64,000 nt of DNA from Bacteroidota bacterium (GTDB taxonomy: Bacteria > Bacteroidota > Bacteroidia > AKYH767-A > JAHEYN01): contig JAHEYN010000004.1 in assembly GCA_023251555.1 (NCBI GenBank), forward strand, positions 1-64,000, in the 5' to 3' direction. How positions within the stretch are numbered: the stretch's first letter is position 1; the number at the start of each line of letters is the position of its first letter. The position numbers were made by a program, and so were the translations under genes. The notes under the pieces are model-generated. The model ran no database searches. It was not told where the DNA came from and was given only the letters and a program-made list of their open reading frames with translations. Below are positions 10,272 to 20,394 of the stretch, piece by piece.

Positions 10272-13199
10272 TCAGTAGCCGAAAATATCTTCCATGGTAA
10301 GGAACTTCACTTTTCCGTATTTGCCAAGGGTTGCCAGGTCGAGCTTGTTTTTATCCCCGAGTACGATGACGGTATAGCTTTTTCCTTTCACATACCTGCC
10401 CTGGAAAGCCTGGAGGTCGGTCATAGTGAAATCAGGAACGCGGGTAAACACATCACGGCGGATATCATAGTTCAGCCCGAGTTTTTTAGCCTGTTCATAG
10501 TTAAAGAGAATGTCAGACTTTGTGATCCTTTCAGTACGTATTTTCTGCATCAGGGAGTTTTTTGCAGAAGAGAACAGCAGGGATGATTCGGGCATGCTGT
10601 TAAGAAGGGACATCATTCCCGACATTGCTTCAGGCAGTTTATCGGCCTGAGTGCCGATATAAGCCATCACATAATGGGGTTTCTCCTTTCTTTTCGGGGT
10701 GGTGTAAGAAGAGAAAACGGAATAGGCAAGTGCTTTTGATTCCCGCATTTCCTGGAACACTATGGAAGACATTCCGCCGCCGAAGTATTCATTATAAAAC
10801 TGAATGAGGGGAACATCATCTTTGTGATAGTTGTCGCCTTTGGAAAGCATGATAATTTCTGCCTGCTTCATGTCATAATTAACAACGAACACCATGGAGT
10901 CGGCCGTAGATCGTTCACCAAACTTAGTTCCGGCCGGCAGGGGAAGCAGGGAGGCGGGGACATTGTGATGCTTTACAATCATGGCGGTGAGCTGTTCGGG
11001 TGAAGAAGGCCCGTAATAAAGAACACGATGTTGGTATGTAAGCAAACTTTTTATAATCCCGGTAAGTTCTTCGGGCTTAAGTGCTTTGAGTTCTGCCTCG
11101 CTGAGGATATTGGTAAAGGGAGATTTCGGGCCGAACTTGGCATAGTTATACATGGCATTCCAGAGTATGGCCTGTTTGCTGAGTTTGGCATCTGCTCTTT
11201 TTTTCAGTTCATCCTGCACCAGGTTGTCGAGTGCTGCTTTGTCGGGCTGAGGGTCTGAAAGCAGGTTTTCAAACAGGGCAAGGGCGGCTTCGAAATTATC
11301 GTTCAGCCCCGTAAGGGTAACATAGGTCTGGTCTTCAGAACTGGAAACATCAAAATTGCAACCCAGCTTGTAAAACTCCTGCTTGAGGGCAACAGGATTA
11401 TACTTTGAAGTACCGAGATATGGAAGATAAGCTAAAGCCACAGACATCTTCTTGTCATGTACTGTTCCCATGTCAAGTACAAAGAAGAGATTAAAGAGAT
11501 TGTTCTCTTTGTTAAGTGTATATTCTGCTTCAAGATTATTTTTAACAGGAAAGAATTTTATGTTTTCCTTATAATCCAGGAACTCCGGTTTTATCTCGGG
11601 AGATTTCGCGTTAATGATATTCTGAACAAAAGGAGAGATATCATTCCTGTTAACAGCTACCGGTGTGATGGCAGGTTTTTCGACTTTCTTCACATTTTTA
11701 TCTTCTCCCGTGTGTTTGTAAATGATGACATAATTATTTTCGTAATTCTTCTTCACGAAATCAATCACTTCTTGTTTTGTGACAGCGGACAGCCGGTTGA
11801 TTTTCGCGGTATAATCTTTCCAGTCTATTCCTTCCGTAAAGGCTGACACAAAAGCCCCAACGCGGTTCCCGTTGTCTTCATAGCCTCTTGTTTGCTGCAG
11901 TTTAAGGTCATTGACTGCGGCTTTCAGCATCCAGTCGGGGAACTCACCCTTCTTTATAAGTTCAAGCTGGGAAAGGAGAAGTTCTTTAACCTGGTCCAGT
12001 GTTTGTCCTTCACGCGGATCACCGCTGATGAGATGCAGGGAATAATCCTTAAGTATCATCGGGAAACTGTTGGCCCCCAGTACTTTCTGTTGCTGGTTAA
12101 GGTTAAGGTCTATAAGTCCGGCGGTGCCGTTGTATAGCAGCTTATCCACGAGGGTAAGCATATCAGCATCTTTCGAAGAAGCGCCTCCGAAGCGGAAAGC
12201 GAGTGCCATGGTTTCTGCATCAGGGCCGTAGACATCTTTCACCACGGGCTTAAGGATAGGATCTTCCACAGGTGAAGTAAAGGCGGGAACAGGCATTGCC
12301 TTAAAAGCCCCGAATTTCTGTTTGATCATGGCAAGTGTGGAATCCGGGTCAAAATCACCGGAGAGGCAGATCGCCATGTTGTTGGGAACGTAATAAGCGT
12401 GGTAATAATCCATTATCTTTTTGATGGATGGATTTTTAAGGTGTTCAATAGTTCCTATTGTTGTTTGGGTACCGTAGGTGTGTTTTTGGAAAAGACCGGC
12501 GAAGAGGGCTTCCCAGAGCTTGTCTCCGTCATTATCAAGATGCCTGTTTTTTTCTTCATAAACTGCCTCAAGCTCAGTATGAAAGAGCCGCATCTCCGGG
12601 TTACGGAAGCGTTCGGCTTCGAGGGTGAGCCACTTATCAATCTGGTTGGAAGGAATGTCATTCACATAAACTGTTTGCTCAAAGGAGGTATAGGCATTTG
12701 TCCCTTCTGCGCCTATAACGGAAACCATTTTATCATATTCATTGGCGATGGCATAGGTTGCTGCCACTCCCGAGATGCTGTCGATCTGGTGATAAATCAT
12801 TTTCCGTTTCAGGGAATCCGTTGTGGAGCGGTAAACCTCATAGAGTTCTGTGATTTTGTCAAGCTCGGGTTTTTCCTTTGAGTAGTCCTTGCTGCCGTAT
12901 TTGTCAGTGCCTTTGAACAGCATGTGTTCAAGATAGTGTGCGAGTCCCGTGGCATCCGCAGGATCATTTTTACTTCCTGCCTTCACTGCAATGCGCGTTT
13001 CAATGCGCGGTGCATCTTTATATACGGTGAAATATACCATCAGCCCGTTATCGAGCTTGTATATTTTTGCCTTGAGGGGATCATTGTTTACAGCAGGGAG
13101 CTGTACCTGGGCGGAAAGAGATAAGGCTGTAAATGCCAGTCCGAGGGATAAAATCACTTTGTTTTTCATGGTAATGGTTTTAAATATTGAGGGGGTCAA
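10272..13199 (-). CDS. M16-family zinc metallopeptidase (insulinase/pitrilysin-like)
   Basis: 975 aa, signal peptide, HxxEH zinc motif ([14 protein letters not shown]), two M16 halves. Confidence 0.92.
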   Translation of the reverse strand: MTPSIFKTITMKNKVILSLGLAFTALSLSAQVQLPAVNNDPLKAKIYKLDNGLMVYFTVYKDAPRIETRIAVKAGSKNDPADATGLAHYLEHMLFKGTDKYGSKDYSKEKPELDKITELYEVYRSTTDSLKRKMIYHQIDSISGVAATYAIANEYDKMVSVIGAEGTNAYTSFEQTVYVNDIPSNQIDKWLTLEAERFRNPEMRLFHTELEAVYEEKNRHLDNDGDKLWEALFAGLFQKHTYGTQTTIGTIEHLKNPSIKKIMDYYHAYYVPNNMAICLSGDFDPDSTLAMIKQKFGAFKAMPVPAFTSPVEDPILKPVVKDVYGPDAETMALAFRFGGASSKDADMLTLVDKLLYNGTAGLIDLNLNQQQKVLGANSFPMILKDYSLHLISGDPREGQTLDQVKELLLSQLELIKKGEFPDWMLKAAVNDLKLQQTRGYEDNGNRVGAFVSAFTEGIDWKDYTAKINRLSAVTKQEVIDFVKKNYENNYVIIYKHTGEDKNVKKVEKPAITPVAVNRNDISPFVQNIINAKSPEIKPEFLDYKENIKFFPVKNNLEAEYTLNKENNLFNLFFVLDMGTVHDKKMSVALAYLPYLGTSKYNPVALKQEFYKLGCNFDVSSSEDQTYVTLTGLNDNFEAALALFENLLSDPQPDKAALDNLVQDELKKRADAKLSKQAILWNAMYNYAKFGPKSPFTNILSEAELKALKPEELTGIIKSLLTYQHRVLYYGPSSPEQLTAMIVKHHNVPASLLPLPAGTKFGERSTADSMVFVVNYDMKQAEIIMLSKGDNYHKDDVPLIQFYNEYFGGGMSSIVFQEMRESKALAYSVFSSYTTPKRKEKPHYVMAYIGTQADKLPEAMSGMMSLLNSMPESSLLFSSAKNSLMQKIRTERITKSDILFNYEQAKKLGLNYDIRRDVFTRVPDFTMTDLQAFQGRYVKGKSYTVIVLGDKNKLDLATLGKYGKVKFLTMEDIFGY

Positions 13200-13250
13200 A
13201 GATACATTTCGTTTTCATAACTGAAACATAAGAAGGGTGCAGTCCTGGCC

Positions 13251-14927
13251 TCAGAAATCTATCTCAAGCCCAAGCTGGTTGCGAAGGTCATTAATATTTG
13301 GATTTTTTTCAGCCATCTTTTTAAAAATTTCAGATGTGGTGTAGGGGGGCGGTTCGGATTGTGTGGAGGGGGGAGTAATAATTTCAAGCTGGATAACCTT
13401 GTTTGAAAGCCGTTTCCTGAGAAAGTCAAGAAGACTGGCTTTTTCACCCTGAAGCAATGATTTGCTTTCTGCAGTGAAATGTATCAGGAAATTTTCTTTC
13501 AGTTCAGGTATATTGCTTTCCATTATGCTGTGCAGGACAGTTTTGTTCTCTCCGAGAAGGATTTGCGCATACGCTTTCCATGCGGTGTGCAGTTCTTCGG
13601 CAGAGAATTTTTTATCCGGAATATTTTCCGCAGGTTTTGCTGCTTCGGGATTATTTTTCTCGGCTTCCGGGCGGGAGAGCGATATAGAGACGGTTTTGGG
13701 AGCAGCGGCCTTTACAGGAGAAGGAGAAGGCGGGGGAGAGGGAGAGGAAGAGGAAGAGGAAGAGGAATGGACAACAGCAGCGGCAGGAGCGGCTTTTTGC
13801 ACGGATCCTGCAGTAGTGTTTTGTTTCAGGCCGGGGGCATTGATGGTACAGAGCATGAGCAGGGCAAGCTCCACATGCAGCCGCTGGTTCTTTGCTGATT
13901 TATATTGTACATCACATTTGTTAAGGATATCAAGTGCGGCCAGGAGAAAAGGACCGGGGCAGGCTGCTGCCTGTTGTTTGTATTTTTCCCTGACAGAGGG
14001 GCTTGTTTCGATAAGCTTCAGGGTAACGGCATCCTGGCATACAAGCAGGTCGCGCAAGTGAGATGCCAGCCCGTTGATAAAGTTATGCCCGTCGAAGCCG
14101 TTGTTCAGGATCTCGTCGAAGGTGAGCAGCACCGATGACACATTGCTGTTAAACACATCTTCGGTAACCTTGAAATAGTAATCATAATCAAGAATGTTCA
14201 GGTTCTCAAGCACTGCTTTATAAGTCAGCCTGTTGCCGCCAAAGCTCACAATCTGGTCGAAGATGGAGAGGGCATCCCTCAGGGCGCCGTCGGCTTTCTG
14301 CGCAATGATGTGAAGTGCGTCGGGTTCCGCCTCTATATTTTCTTTTGAAGCGACAAATGCAAGGTGCCCGGCGATATCTTCCACTCCTATGCGGTTAAAA
14401 TCAAAGATCTGGCAGCGGGAGAGAATGGTGGGAATAATCTTATGTTTCTCGGTAGTGGCGAGGATAAAGATGGCGTAGGAGGGGGGTTCTTCCAGCGTTT
14501 TCAGGAAGGCATTGAAAGCACTGGCGGAGAGCATATGGACCTCGTCAATGATGTATATTTTGTATTTCCCCTGGTGGGGAGCAAACCTGACCTGTTCCAC
14601 AAGGCTCCGGATGTCATCTACCGAATTATGTGAAGCGGCATCCAGTTCGTAGATGTTGAGAGAATGCGATGCATTAAAGGACTGGCATGATTCACACTTA
14701 TTGCAGGCTTCGGTATTCCCGGAGAGGTTTTCGCAGTTGATGGTCTTGGCAAGTATCCTGGCGCAGGTGGTTTTGCCTACACCCCTTGGCCCGCAGAAAA
14801 GAAAAGCCTGTGCGAGGTGTTTGTTTTTAATGGCGTTTTTAAGGGTGGTGGTAATGGACGTTTGTCCCACTACCGTATCGAAGGTAGCAGGCCTGTATTT
14901 CCTGGCTGAAACAATGAAATTGTCCAT
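13251..14927 (-). CDS. dnaX: DNA polymerase III subunit gamma/tau
   Basis: RPATFDTVVGQ, GPRGVGKTTCARILAK, Cys4 zinc site (CENLSGNTEACNKCESC), IIDEVHMLS, LEEPPSYAIFILATTE. Confidence 0.96.
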   Translation of the reverse strand: MDNFIVSARKYRPATFDTVVGQTSITTTLKNAIKNKHLAQAFLFCGPRGVGKTTCARILAKTINCENLSGNTEACNKCESCQSFNASHSLNIYELDAASHNSVDDIRSLVEQVRFAPHQGKYKIYIIDEVHMLSASAFNAFLKTLEEPPSYAIFILATTEKHKIIPTILSRCQIFDFNRIGVEDIAGHLAFVASKENIEAEPDALHIIAQKADGALRDALSIFDQIVSFGGNRLTYKAVLENLNILDYDYYFKVTEDVFNSNVSSVLLTFDEILNNGFDGHNFINGLASHLRDLLVCQDAVTLKLIETSPSVREKYKQQAAACPGPFLLAALDILNKCDVQYKSAKNQRLHVELALLMLCTINAPGLKQNTTAGSVQKAAPAAAVVHSSSSSSSSPSPPPSPSPVKAAAPKTVSISLSRPEAEKNNPEAAKPAENIPDKKFSAEELHTAWKAYAQILLGENKTVLHSIMESNIPELKENFLIHFTAESKSLLQGEKASLLDFLRKRLSNKVIQLEIITPPSTQSEPPPYTTSEIFKKMAEKNPNINDLRNQLGLEIDF

Positions 14928-14946
14928 GCGGGTTAAAACGGGGATT

Positions 14947-14954
14947 CAAAGGTA
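14947..14954 (-). promoter_or_regulatory. Bacteroidota -7 element of dnaX (TACCTTTG on minus strand)
   Basis: CAAAGGTA on plus strand, 20 nt upstream of the dnaX start. Confidence 0.5.
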
Positions 14955-15005
14955 ATATTTTATTTTCCCCGAAAATGGGGTCTGATATATAGTCCGGTCA
15001 AACAA

Positions 15006-17105
15006 TCACTCCGTCTTTCCTTGCTGCCTCATGAAATCAAGATTGATTTTTATGGCCTGGTTGCCGGGGTCAATTTCAAGGCCTTTCATCCATGCCTGTC
15101 GCGCCTCGTGGTATTTTTTGAGTTGAAAATAACAGGAGCCTATGCGGTTGTATATTTCCGCACCGGGTTCAAATCCCTGTGGATATTCGGTACACAGGAG
15201 ATATTCCTCCAGGGCTTTGTCCCACTGGTGCAATACATCCATGTATAATTTACCGAGACTTCCTGCGATGGTGGGATGGGGAGAAGGGCAGTGGTCATTA
15301 TATGATCTTAGTACAATTACTGCAGAGTCTATGAGGTTGCGCCCGAGGTAGCAGTCGGCGAGGTTAAGGTAAGTCTCCGGGAAGCAGGGAGCGATGCGTA
15401 TGCCTTTCCGGAGGAAATAGATCGCTTCAGGGAACCGCTTCGCCATCTTATACTCAAAACCAAGGCTGTTCAGCACCTGGTAGTTGGAAGAGTCGGCTTC
15501 GAAGGCTTTCCTGAAGTACTGTTCAACCTTTATGGAATCATGTCCAGTGCGGTAGTAATGGCCCAGCTGGAAGTACAGTTCAGCGGCTCCGTCCCCGGAG
15601 GGAAATACAGCTATTCCTTTTTCGAGCATTTTTTTTGCTTCTGCGGGGTGACCGTTATTGAGCAGGGTATTGCCGAACAATGCGTACGTATGGCCGGGGG
15701 TAACGGTGTACGGATAAGTACCTTCAAAATATTTTACGCCTGTGAGAAAGGAGAGGAAGAGGGCAAATCCACCGTACACAGCCAGCCGGACATATTTTTT
15801 TTCGGCATAGAAGTCATAGAGGGATGAAATGGCGTATGAAGCGAAGATAATCATGAAAGGCAGCACCGGCAGGCGGTAGCGTGCGGAGATGAGCACGAGA
15901 ATGATAGAGAAAGCATAAACAAAAAGCAGAACCATAAGCAGCAGGATTCCTGATTTTTCATTCATCCTCCTGAAGTGCGCTAAGAACAATGCCATGCCTG
16001 CGAGGGCAAGAGGCAAGATAAACCCAAGCCGGATAAAAGGCATACGGGTAACAAAAGAGAACGAGGCAAAGAGCCCTACGTCAAAGTTTCGCGGGAACTC
16101 ATAGCTGTTGAAGAACAGCACTGTTTTCATCCAGGTATTCCTGACAAACTCTCCCGGGTGCAGGCGGATGAACTCAAAGGCTTTCCCGTAGAAAAATTTA
16201 TCCTGCTGCGCGAAGTCTTTCACTTTTTCCGATTCGTAAGGATACATCAGCAGCTTTTCCCATTGTATGCCGGGAGCGTACCCTATTCTTTCTGTCATCT
16301 TCTCATTGTTGCCTATATAAAAACTGATTCCTCCGTTGCGGGAGATGAGAAGGGTTTCGCCGGCCACGATACGGTTTCTAAGCGCGGTGCATGCAACAAG
16401 CGAAAGGGCGAGGCAGGAGAAGATGGCGGCATGCGGGATTTTCTTCCGGAAGTGCGGTTTCCTGTCCGTCAGCATCCAGAGCCCGTATACAGGCACTGTG
16501 AGTAAAAAATTCGGAAGCGTGACTATCAGCATGGAGAGGGAGAGCCCGGAAACAGAGAGCATAAGATAGTTTGCTTTTCCCTGTTTACGGGAGGAGATAA
16601 AATAAAGGAAAGAAAGAGTGGCTGAGAGGAAAAGAAAGATCAGCAGGACGGGAGGAAGAATTTCCACTGTGTATTGTATGATGCGTATGTACATTGCATA
16701 GATGAGAAGCGCCGCCATTGCTATGCGCCTGTTAAACAAATGCTTTGCAAGCAGGTAAAGGAGCCCGGCATTCACCACGTCGAGAAGCACCTGGATAAGC
16801 TTAACGATGGAAGGGTGTTCTCCGAAAACAAAAAAAACCGCCCCCACGAAATAGGAGTAAAAGGGAGGGTGGAAATAAGATCCGCCCTTATCGCCCAGCC
16901 AGCTCACATTGTTATAGTAGTGTGCATCATCCACGTATTCCTTGGAATCCACGATGGGAAAGTCGAAGATGGGGTTGTTGAATTTCATCTGCTGGAAATG
17001 GAGAAGCCTCATAAGCAGTGCCAGCACGAGCACGGTTTTTACCCAGCCGGAGTGGTAGTGAAAAAACGACAGCCTGTTATTTTCTTTTTTTTGCTGCGGT
17101 GTCAT
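15006..17105 (-). CDS. GT-C (GT39/ArnT-like) membrane glycosyltransferase with C-terminal TPR domain
   Basis: N-terminal polytopic region with YFHPPFYSYFVGAVF; C-terminal TPR-like repeats (NSLGFEYKMAKRFPEAIYFLRKGIRIAPCFPETYLNLADCYLG). Confidence 0.82.
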   Translation of the reverse strand: MTPQQKKENNRLSFFHYHSGWVKTVLVLALLMRLLHFQQMKFNNPIFDFPIVDSKEYVDDAHYYNNVSWLGDKGGSYFHPPFYSYFVGAVFFVFGEHPSIVKLIQVLLDVVNAGLLYLLAKHLFNRRIAMAALLIYAMYIRIIQYTVEILPPVLLIFLFLSATLSFLYFISSRKQGKANYLMLSVSGLSLSMLIVTLPNFLLTVPVYGLWMLTDRKPHFRKKIPHAAIFSCLALSLVACTALRNRIVAGETLLISRNGGISFYIGNNEKMTERIGYAPGIQWEKLLMYPYESEKVKDFAQQDKFFYGKAFEFIRLHPGEFVRNTWMKTVLFFNSYEFPRNFDVGLFASFSFVTRMPFIRLGFILPLALAGMALFLAHFRRMNEKSGILLLMVLLFVYAFSIILVLISARYRLPVLPFMIIFASYAISSLYDFYAEKKYVRLAVYGGFALFLSFLTGVKYFEGTYPYTVTPGHTYALFGNTLLNNGHPAEAKKMLEKGIAVFPSGDGAAELYFQLGHYYRTGHDSIKVEQYFRKAFEADSSNYQVLNSLGFEYKMAKRFPEAIYFLRKGIRIAPCFPETYLNLADCYLGRNLIDSAVIVLRSYNDHCPSPHPTIAGSLGKLYMDVLHQWDKALEEYLLCTEYPQGFEPGAEIYNRIGSCYFQLKKYHEARQAWMKGLEIDPGNQAIKINLDFMRQQGKTE

Positions 17106-17111
17106 CCAGGG

Positions 17112-17858
17112 TTATTGTTTTGCTTTGTCTTTCCTGTAATCTCCCCTCGAGAAATACTTTTCAATGAGGCAGTAAAGAAAAATAAAAAAGTAACGGCTTC
17201 CCATTTCTCTTATCCTGAACTTGGAAATTCCGTGTTTCCGGTTGGTCCATGAGTTGGGAATCACGGTGAAGGAAAAACCGCGTACGATAGCCTTGAGCGG
17301 CAGTTCGAGGGTGAGATTATAATGAGGGGAGAGGAAAGGTTTGGTACCTTCTATGGCTTCCCTGCTGTACAGTTTGAATGCATTGGTGAGGTCGTTATAA
17401 CGGATGCCGTAGGCTATGCGCACGATGGTGTTTGCAATTCGGTTCAGCAGCAGCTTGTGAAAAGGGTATCCTGTCACATTTCCTCCTTTGATAAAGCGGC
17501 TGCCGAAGACGCAGTCATATTTGCCCCCGGCCATCTTGCGGTAATATTTAACAAGATCGGAGGGGTCGTCGGATAAATCGGCCATCATGATGGCAACACA
17601 GTCCCCCGAAAAATTTTCCAGCCCAAAGGCCACGGCATTCCCGAATCCCGGAGCTCCCGTGTTGTCAACTGTCCTGAGTGCAGAGAATTGTTTCCCCAGG
17701 TTTTCCAGCACTGAGGGGGTGTTATCGGAGGAATGGTCATTGACGACGAGAATTTCATAAATAATACTTTCTTTCTCCAGGGTAGAACAGATTGACCGGA
17801 TAGTTTCCGGCAGGGATTCAGCTTCGTTGAGGGCGGGGATAACTACACTCAGTTTCAT
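17112..17858 (-). CDS. Family 2 glycosyltransferase (DPM1/polyprenyl-phosphate sugar synthase-like)
   Basis: MKLSVVIPALNEAESLPETI, VVNDHSSDNT, MMADLSDDPSDL. Start shifted to the internal Met. Confidence 0.88.
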   Translation of the reverse strand: MKLSVVIPALNEAESLPETIRSICSTLEKESIIYEILVVNDHSSDNTPSVLENLGKQFSALRTVDNTGAPGFGNAVAFGLENFSGDCVAIMMADLSDDPSDLVKYYRKMAGGKYDCVFGSRFIKGGNVTGYPFHKLLLNRIANTIVRIAYGIRYNDLTNAFKLYSREAIEGTKPFLSPHYNLTLELPLKAIVRGFSFTVIPNSWTNRKHGISKFRIREMGSRYFFIFLYCLIEKYFSRGDYRKDKAKQ

Positions 17859-18499
17859 TTCTTTGCTATAACGAGGAACTGCTGCCCTGCAATTTTCCAC
17901 AGGAGAGGAAGCTGCAGGTATGCTTTTACTAGAATACTGTAGGCAGGGGGCCCTGAGCGGAATGAGAGCGGAAGAAAGCGCGGATGAATATTTGTAATTT
18001 CAAATCCTGCGCCAAAAAGATGTTCTGCAGCGGAAACATCAGTGAGGATGGTGCGGTGGTCAGCAAAATCAAAATAGCCCCGGTAAGCGTACCTGAAGTT
18101 GGGGCCCATCACTGCTATTGTGCCGCCGGGCTTTGTGCAGCGGTACATTTTTTCAAGAACGGCGGCCACTTCATCCTGGGAGGAAAGATGTTCGAGGAAA
18201 TTTGAGATGAAGATTCCATCGAAAAATTTTTCGGGCAGTTCCGCCTGCATGATATCCGCGCGGATAAACCTGATTCCTTCTGCAAGTCCGCCACCCCCGG
18301 GTGTTTCTTTGTCCACCGCCCATTTTTCGGCAGCAGGTGCAAGGTTTATGAACTCCCCTTCCCCCGCGGCAGGGTCCAGCATGACGGCCGGCCGGCCCAT
18401 GCGGTTCCAGATAAAGCTGCTGATTTCTTTCCATGCGGCAACTTTAGATACCTTGCTCACTCCCCTGAAACGGTATTGGTAGATTCTTTCGTGGTTCAT
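17855..18499 (-). CDS. Class I SAM-dependent methyltransferase
   Basis: MLDPAAGEGEFINL, DGIFISNFLEHLSSQDEVAAVLEKMYRCTKPGGTIAVMGPN. Confidence 0.83.
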   Translation of the reverse strand: MNHERIYQYRFRGVSKVSKVAAWKEISSFIWNRMGRPAVMLDPAAGEGEFINLAPAAEKWAVDKETPGGGGLAEGIRFIRADIMQAELPEKFFDGIFISNFLEHLSSQDEVAAVLEKMYRCTKPGGTIAVMGPNFRYAYRGYFDFADHRTILTDVSAAEHLFGAGFEITNIHPRFLPLSFRSGPPAYSILVKAYLQLPLLWKIAGQQFLVIAKK

Positions 18500-18500
18500 A

Positions 18501-19571
18501 TCAGAAGATTATTCCTTCGAGTTCTTTTTCATGGCCGGTGAGCCACTTGTATACGTCCTCAACTGTTTTCCGGACAGGGATGGATGGCTTCCATCCCGTG
18601 AGTTTTGTAACCTTGCTGTTGTCGGAGATATAAAGCTTTATATCTCCGGGGCGTTCTTCCGCGGATTCTTCAACAGGAACTGTATTCCCGGTCAGTTCCC
18701 TGCACAGTGCAGACAACTCCTGCAGGGAAATGCTGTTGGACAACCCGCCCCCTGCATTCATTATTTCCCCGCTGAGCATGGGCAGGTGATGAATCTGGCA
18801 GTCAAGCAGATTTACAAGGTCATTCACATGAAGGACATCTCTTACCTGTTTTCCTTTCCCCCCGAAGCTGAGGTATTTCAGGGGCTTTTTTCGCAGGTGC
18901 ATGGCCATCCAGTAAACGATAAATCCGTAACCTGACCCACCCATTTGCCAGGGCCCGCTTACCACTCCAAAGCGGTTGATGATGTTCTTTATCCCGTAAA
19001 ATACACTATATTCTCCGAGGAAGAGTTCCGCTGCCAGCTTGGAGCTTCCGTAAAAAGTACGGGCTCCGCCGGTCGGGAAGTTTTCACTAATCCCGGATTC
19101 TGAAACCCCCGCTGTTGCTTTTGCAGACAGCAGCCCGAAGCGGGTTTCTTTTTCTTCCATGGGGAGGCTGTTCAGCCTGTTCACAGGATATATCCTGCTG
19201 CTGGAGAGAGAAATGACGCCGGCCCCGCACTGTCTTGCATACTCAAAGCACTGAAGGGAGCCTGTAAGGTTGTTATCCACCACTTCGGCCGCATCTCCTG
19301 CAAGTCCGGAAAGTACTGAAGGGTCCGCGGCTGCGTGGATGATAACTGAAGGGACTATGTGAACTTTTTCATAATCTTTTTTTGTGCGGCAGTCGCCTTC
19401 GACAAAACGGATACCGTGTGCCGAAAGACGTTCCCTGTTGAGAACAGATCCCCTTTTGCTGAGATTGTCAAAGGCAGTGATATCCCACCTGGGATACCGT
19501 TGTTTAAGGCCTATAGCCGTGTGCGAACCTATAAAGCCTGCTCCGCCTGTGATTAATAATGTGTGGCTCAT
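18501..19571 (-). CDS. NAD-dependent epimerase/dehydratase
   Basis: LLITGGAGFIGSHTA; FYGSSKLAAE (YxxxK-type). Start at MSHTLLITGG. Confidence 0.88.
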   Translation of the reverse strand: MSHTLLITGGAGFIGSHTAIGLKQRYPRWDITAFDNLSKRGSVLNRERLSAHGIRFVEGDCRTKKDYEKVHIVPSVIIHAAADPSVLSGLAGDAAEVVDNNLTGSLQCFEYARQCGAGVISLSSSRIYPVNRLNSLPMEEKETRFGLLSAKATAGVSESGISENFPTGGARTFYGSSKLAAELFLGEYSVFYGIKNIINRFGVVSGPWQMGGSGYGFIVYWMAMHLRKKPLKYLSFGGKGKQVRDVLHVNDLVNLLDCQIHHLPMLSGEIMNAGGGLSNSISLQELSALCRELTGNTVPVEESAEERPGDIKLYISDNSKVTKLTGWKPSIPVRKTVEDVYKWLTGHEKELEGIIF

Positions 19572-19757
19572 GCTTGATTTGGAAAGCATAAAAGTAGTGC
19601 TTTTCAGGAAAAACGGGGAACAAGCAGGGCGAGGGAGAGATCGGAAGTGGGAAGAAAGTGAAATAGTCTGTATCTGCATGCCATCCCCGGACGATCTTCG
19701 CTGTCAGGAAGCGTTTTTTTGCAAAGGCGGGAAAGCTTTACCCCATGAAATTCTTCT

Positions 19758-19789
19758 TTGAAAAAACTTCTATATATTTATTATATTTG
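19758..19789 (+). promoter_or_regulatory. Bacteroidota-type promoter: TTG-N21-TATATTTG
   Basis: TTG at 19758-19760, TATATTTG at 19782-19789, immediately upstream of the 19798 start. Confidence 0.6.
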
Positions 19790-19797
19790 ACAAAAAT

Positions 19798-20394
19798 ATG
19801 TTCCCCTTGAAAAGGTTATTCCTATATCCATTGCTGCCTGCGTTTTTTTTACTTTCGTTTACCGGTGCTAAAGGCCAGGCATTTTATCTCGGTACGCATG
19901 TGGCTTCTTTAGGTGCGGGTTTTATGGGAAGCTGGCCGTTCGCTACTACCAGCAACTCTCCTGCAGTAGGTCTGCATTACGAGCATGGTATTTATGAAAT
20001 GAGTTCAGGGTCGGCTATGGGTGTGGGTTTCTATGTGGGGGAGAAGAGCCTCGTATGGCATAAGGAACTGGGTGATGCACTCTGGGAAGAAAGCAAATGG
20101 AAATATACGTTTGCAGGTATTACCGGCAGCTACCACTACAATGCACAATCCCGTCTCGATCCTTATCTTAATGTAATGCTCGGGATGAAGATGCTGAAGT
20201 ACACTTTCATTTACTCCGATCCTAACCATGCCCCACCCGGAGGCCCTCCTTCGGCTGACTATCCCAAAACAAGCTTTGCTTACCAGTTGTCGGTTGGAGC
20301 GAGGTATTTCTTTTCCAACAACATTGCAGCTTTTCTTGATGCGGGATATGGGTTTTCCTATATAACCGGCGGCGTTACGGTGAAAGTTTTTTAA
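19798..20394 (+). CDS. Secreted / outer-membrane beta-barrel-like protein
   Basis: Signal peptide MFPLKRLFLYPLLPAFFLLSFTGAKGQA; alternating beta pattern, GARYFFSNNIAAFLDAGYGFSYITGGVTVKVF C-terminus. Confidence 0.65.
   Translation: MFPLKRLFLYPLLPAFFLLSFTGAKGQAFYLGTHVASLGAGFMGSWPFATTSNSPAVGLHYEHGIYEMSSGSAMGVGFYVGEKSLVWHKELGDALWEESKWKYTFAGITGSYHYNAQSRLDPYLNVMLGMKMLKYTFIYSDPNHAPPGGPPSADYPKTSFAYQLSVGARYFFSNNIAAFLDAGYGFSYITGGVTVKVF

Noticed and set aside
13462-14061. Plus-strand ORF with EEEEEEEE run opposite dnaX
   Set aside because: Product of the GAGGAA microsatellite read in the antisense direction; dnaX is the supported gene.
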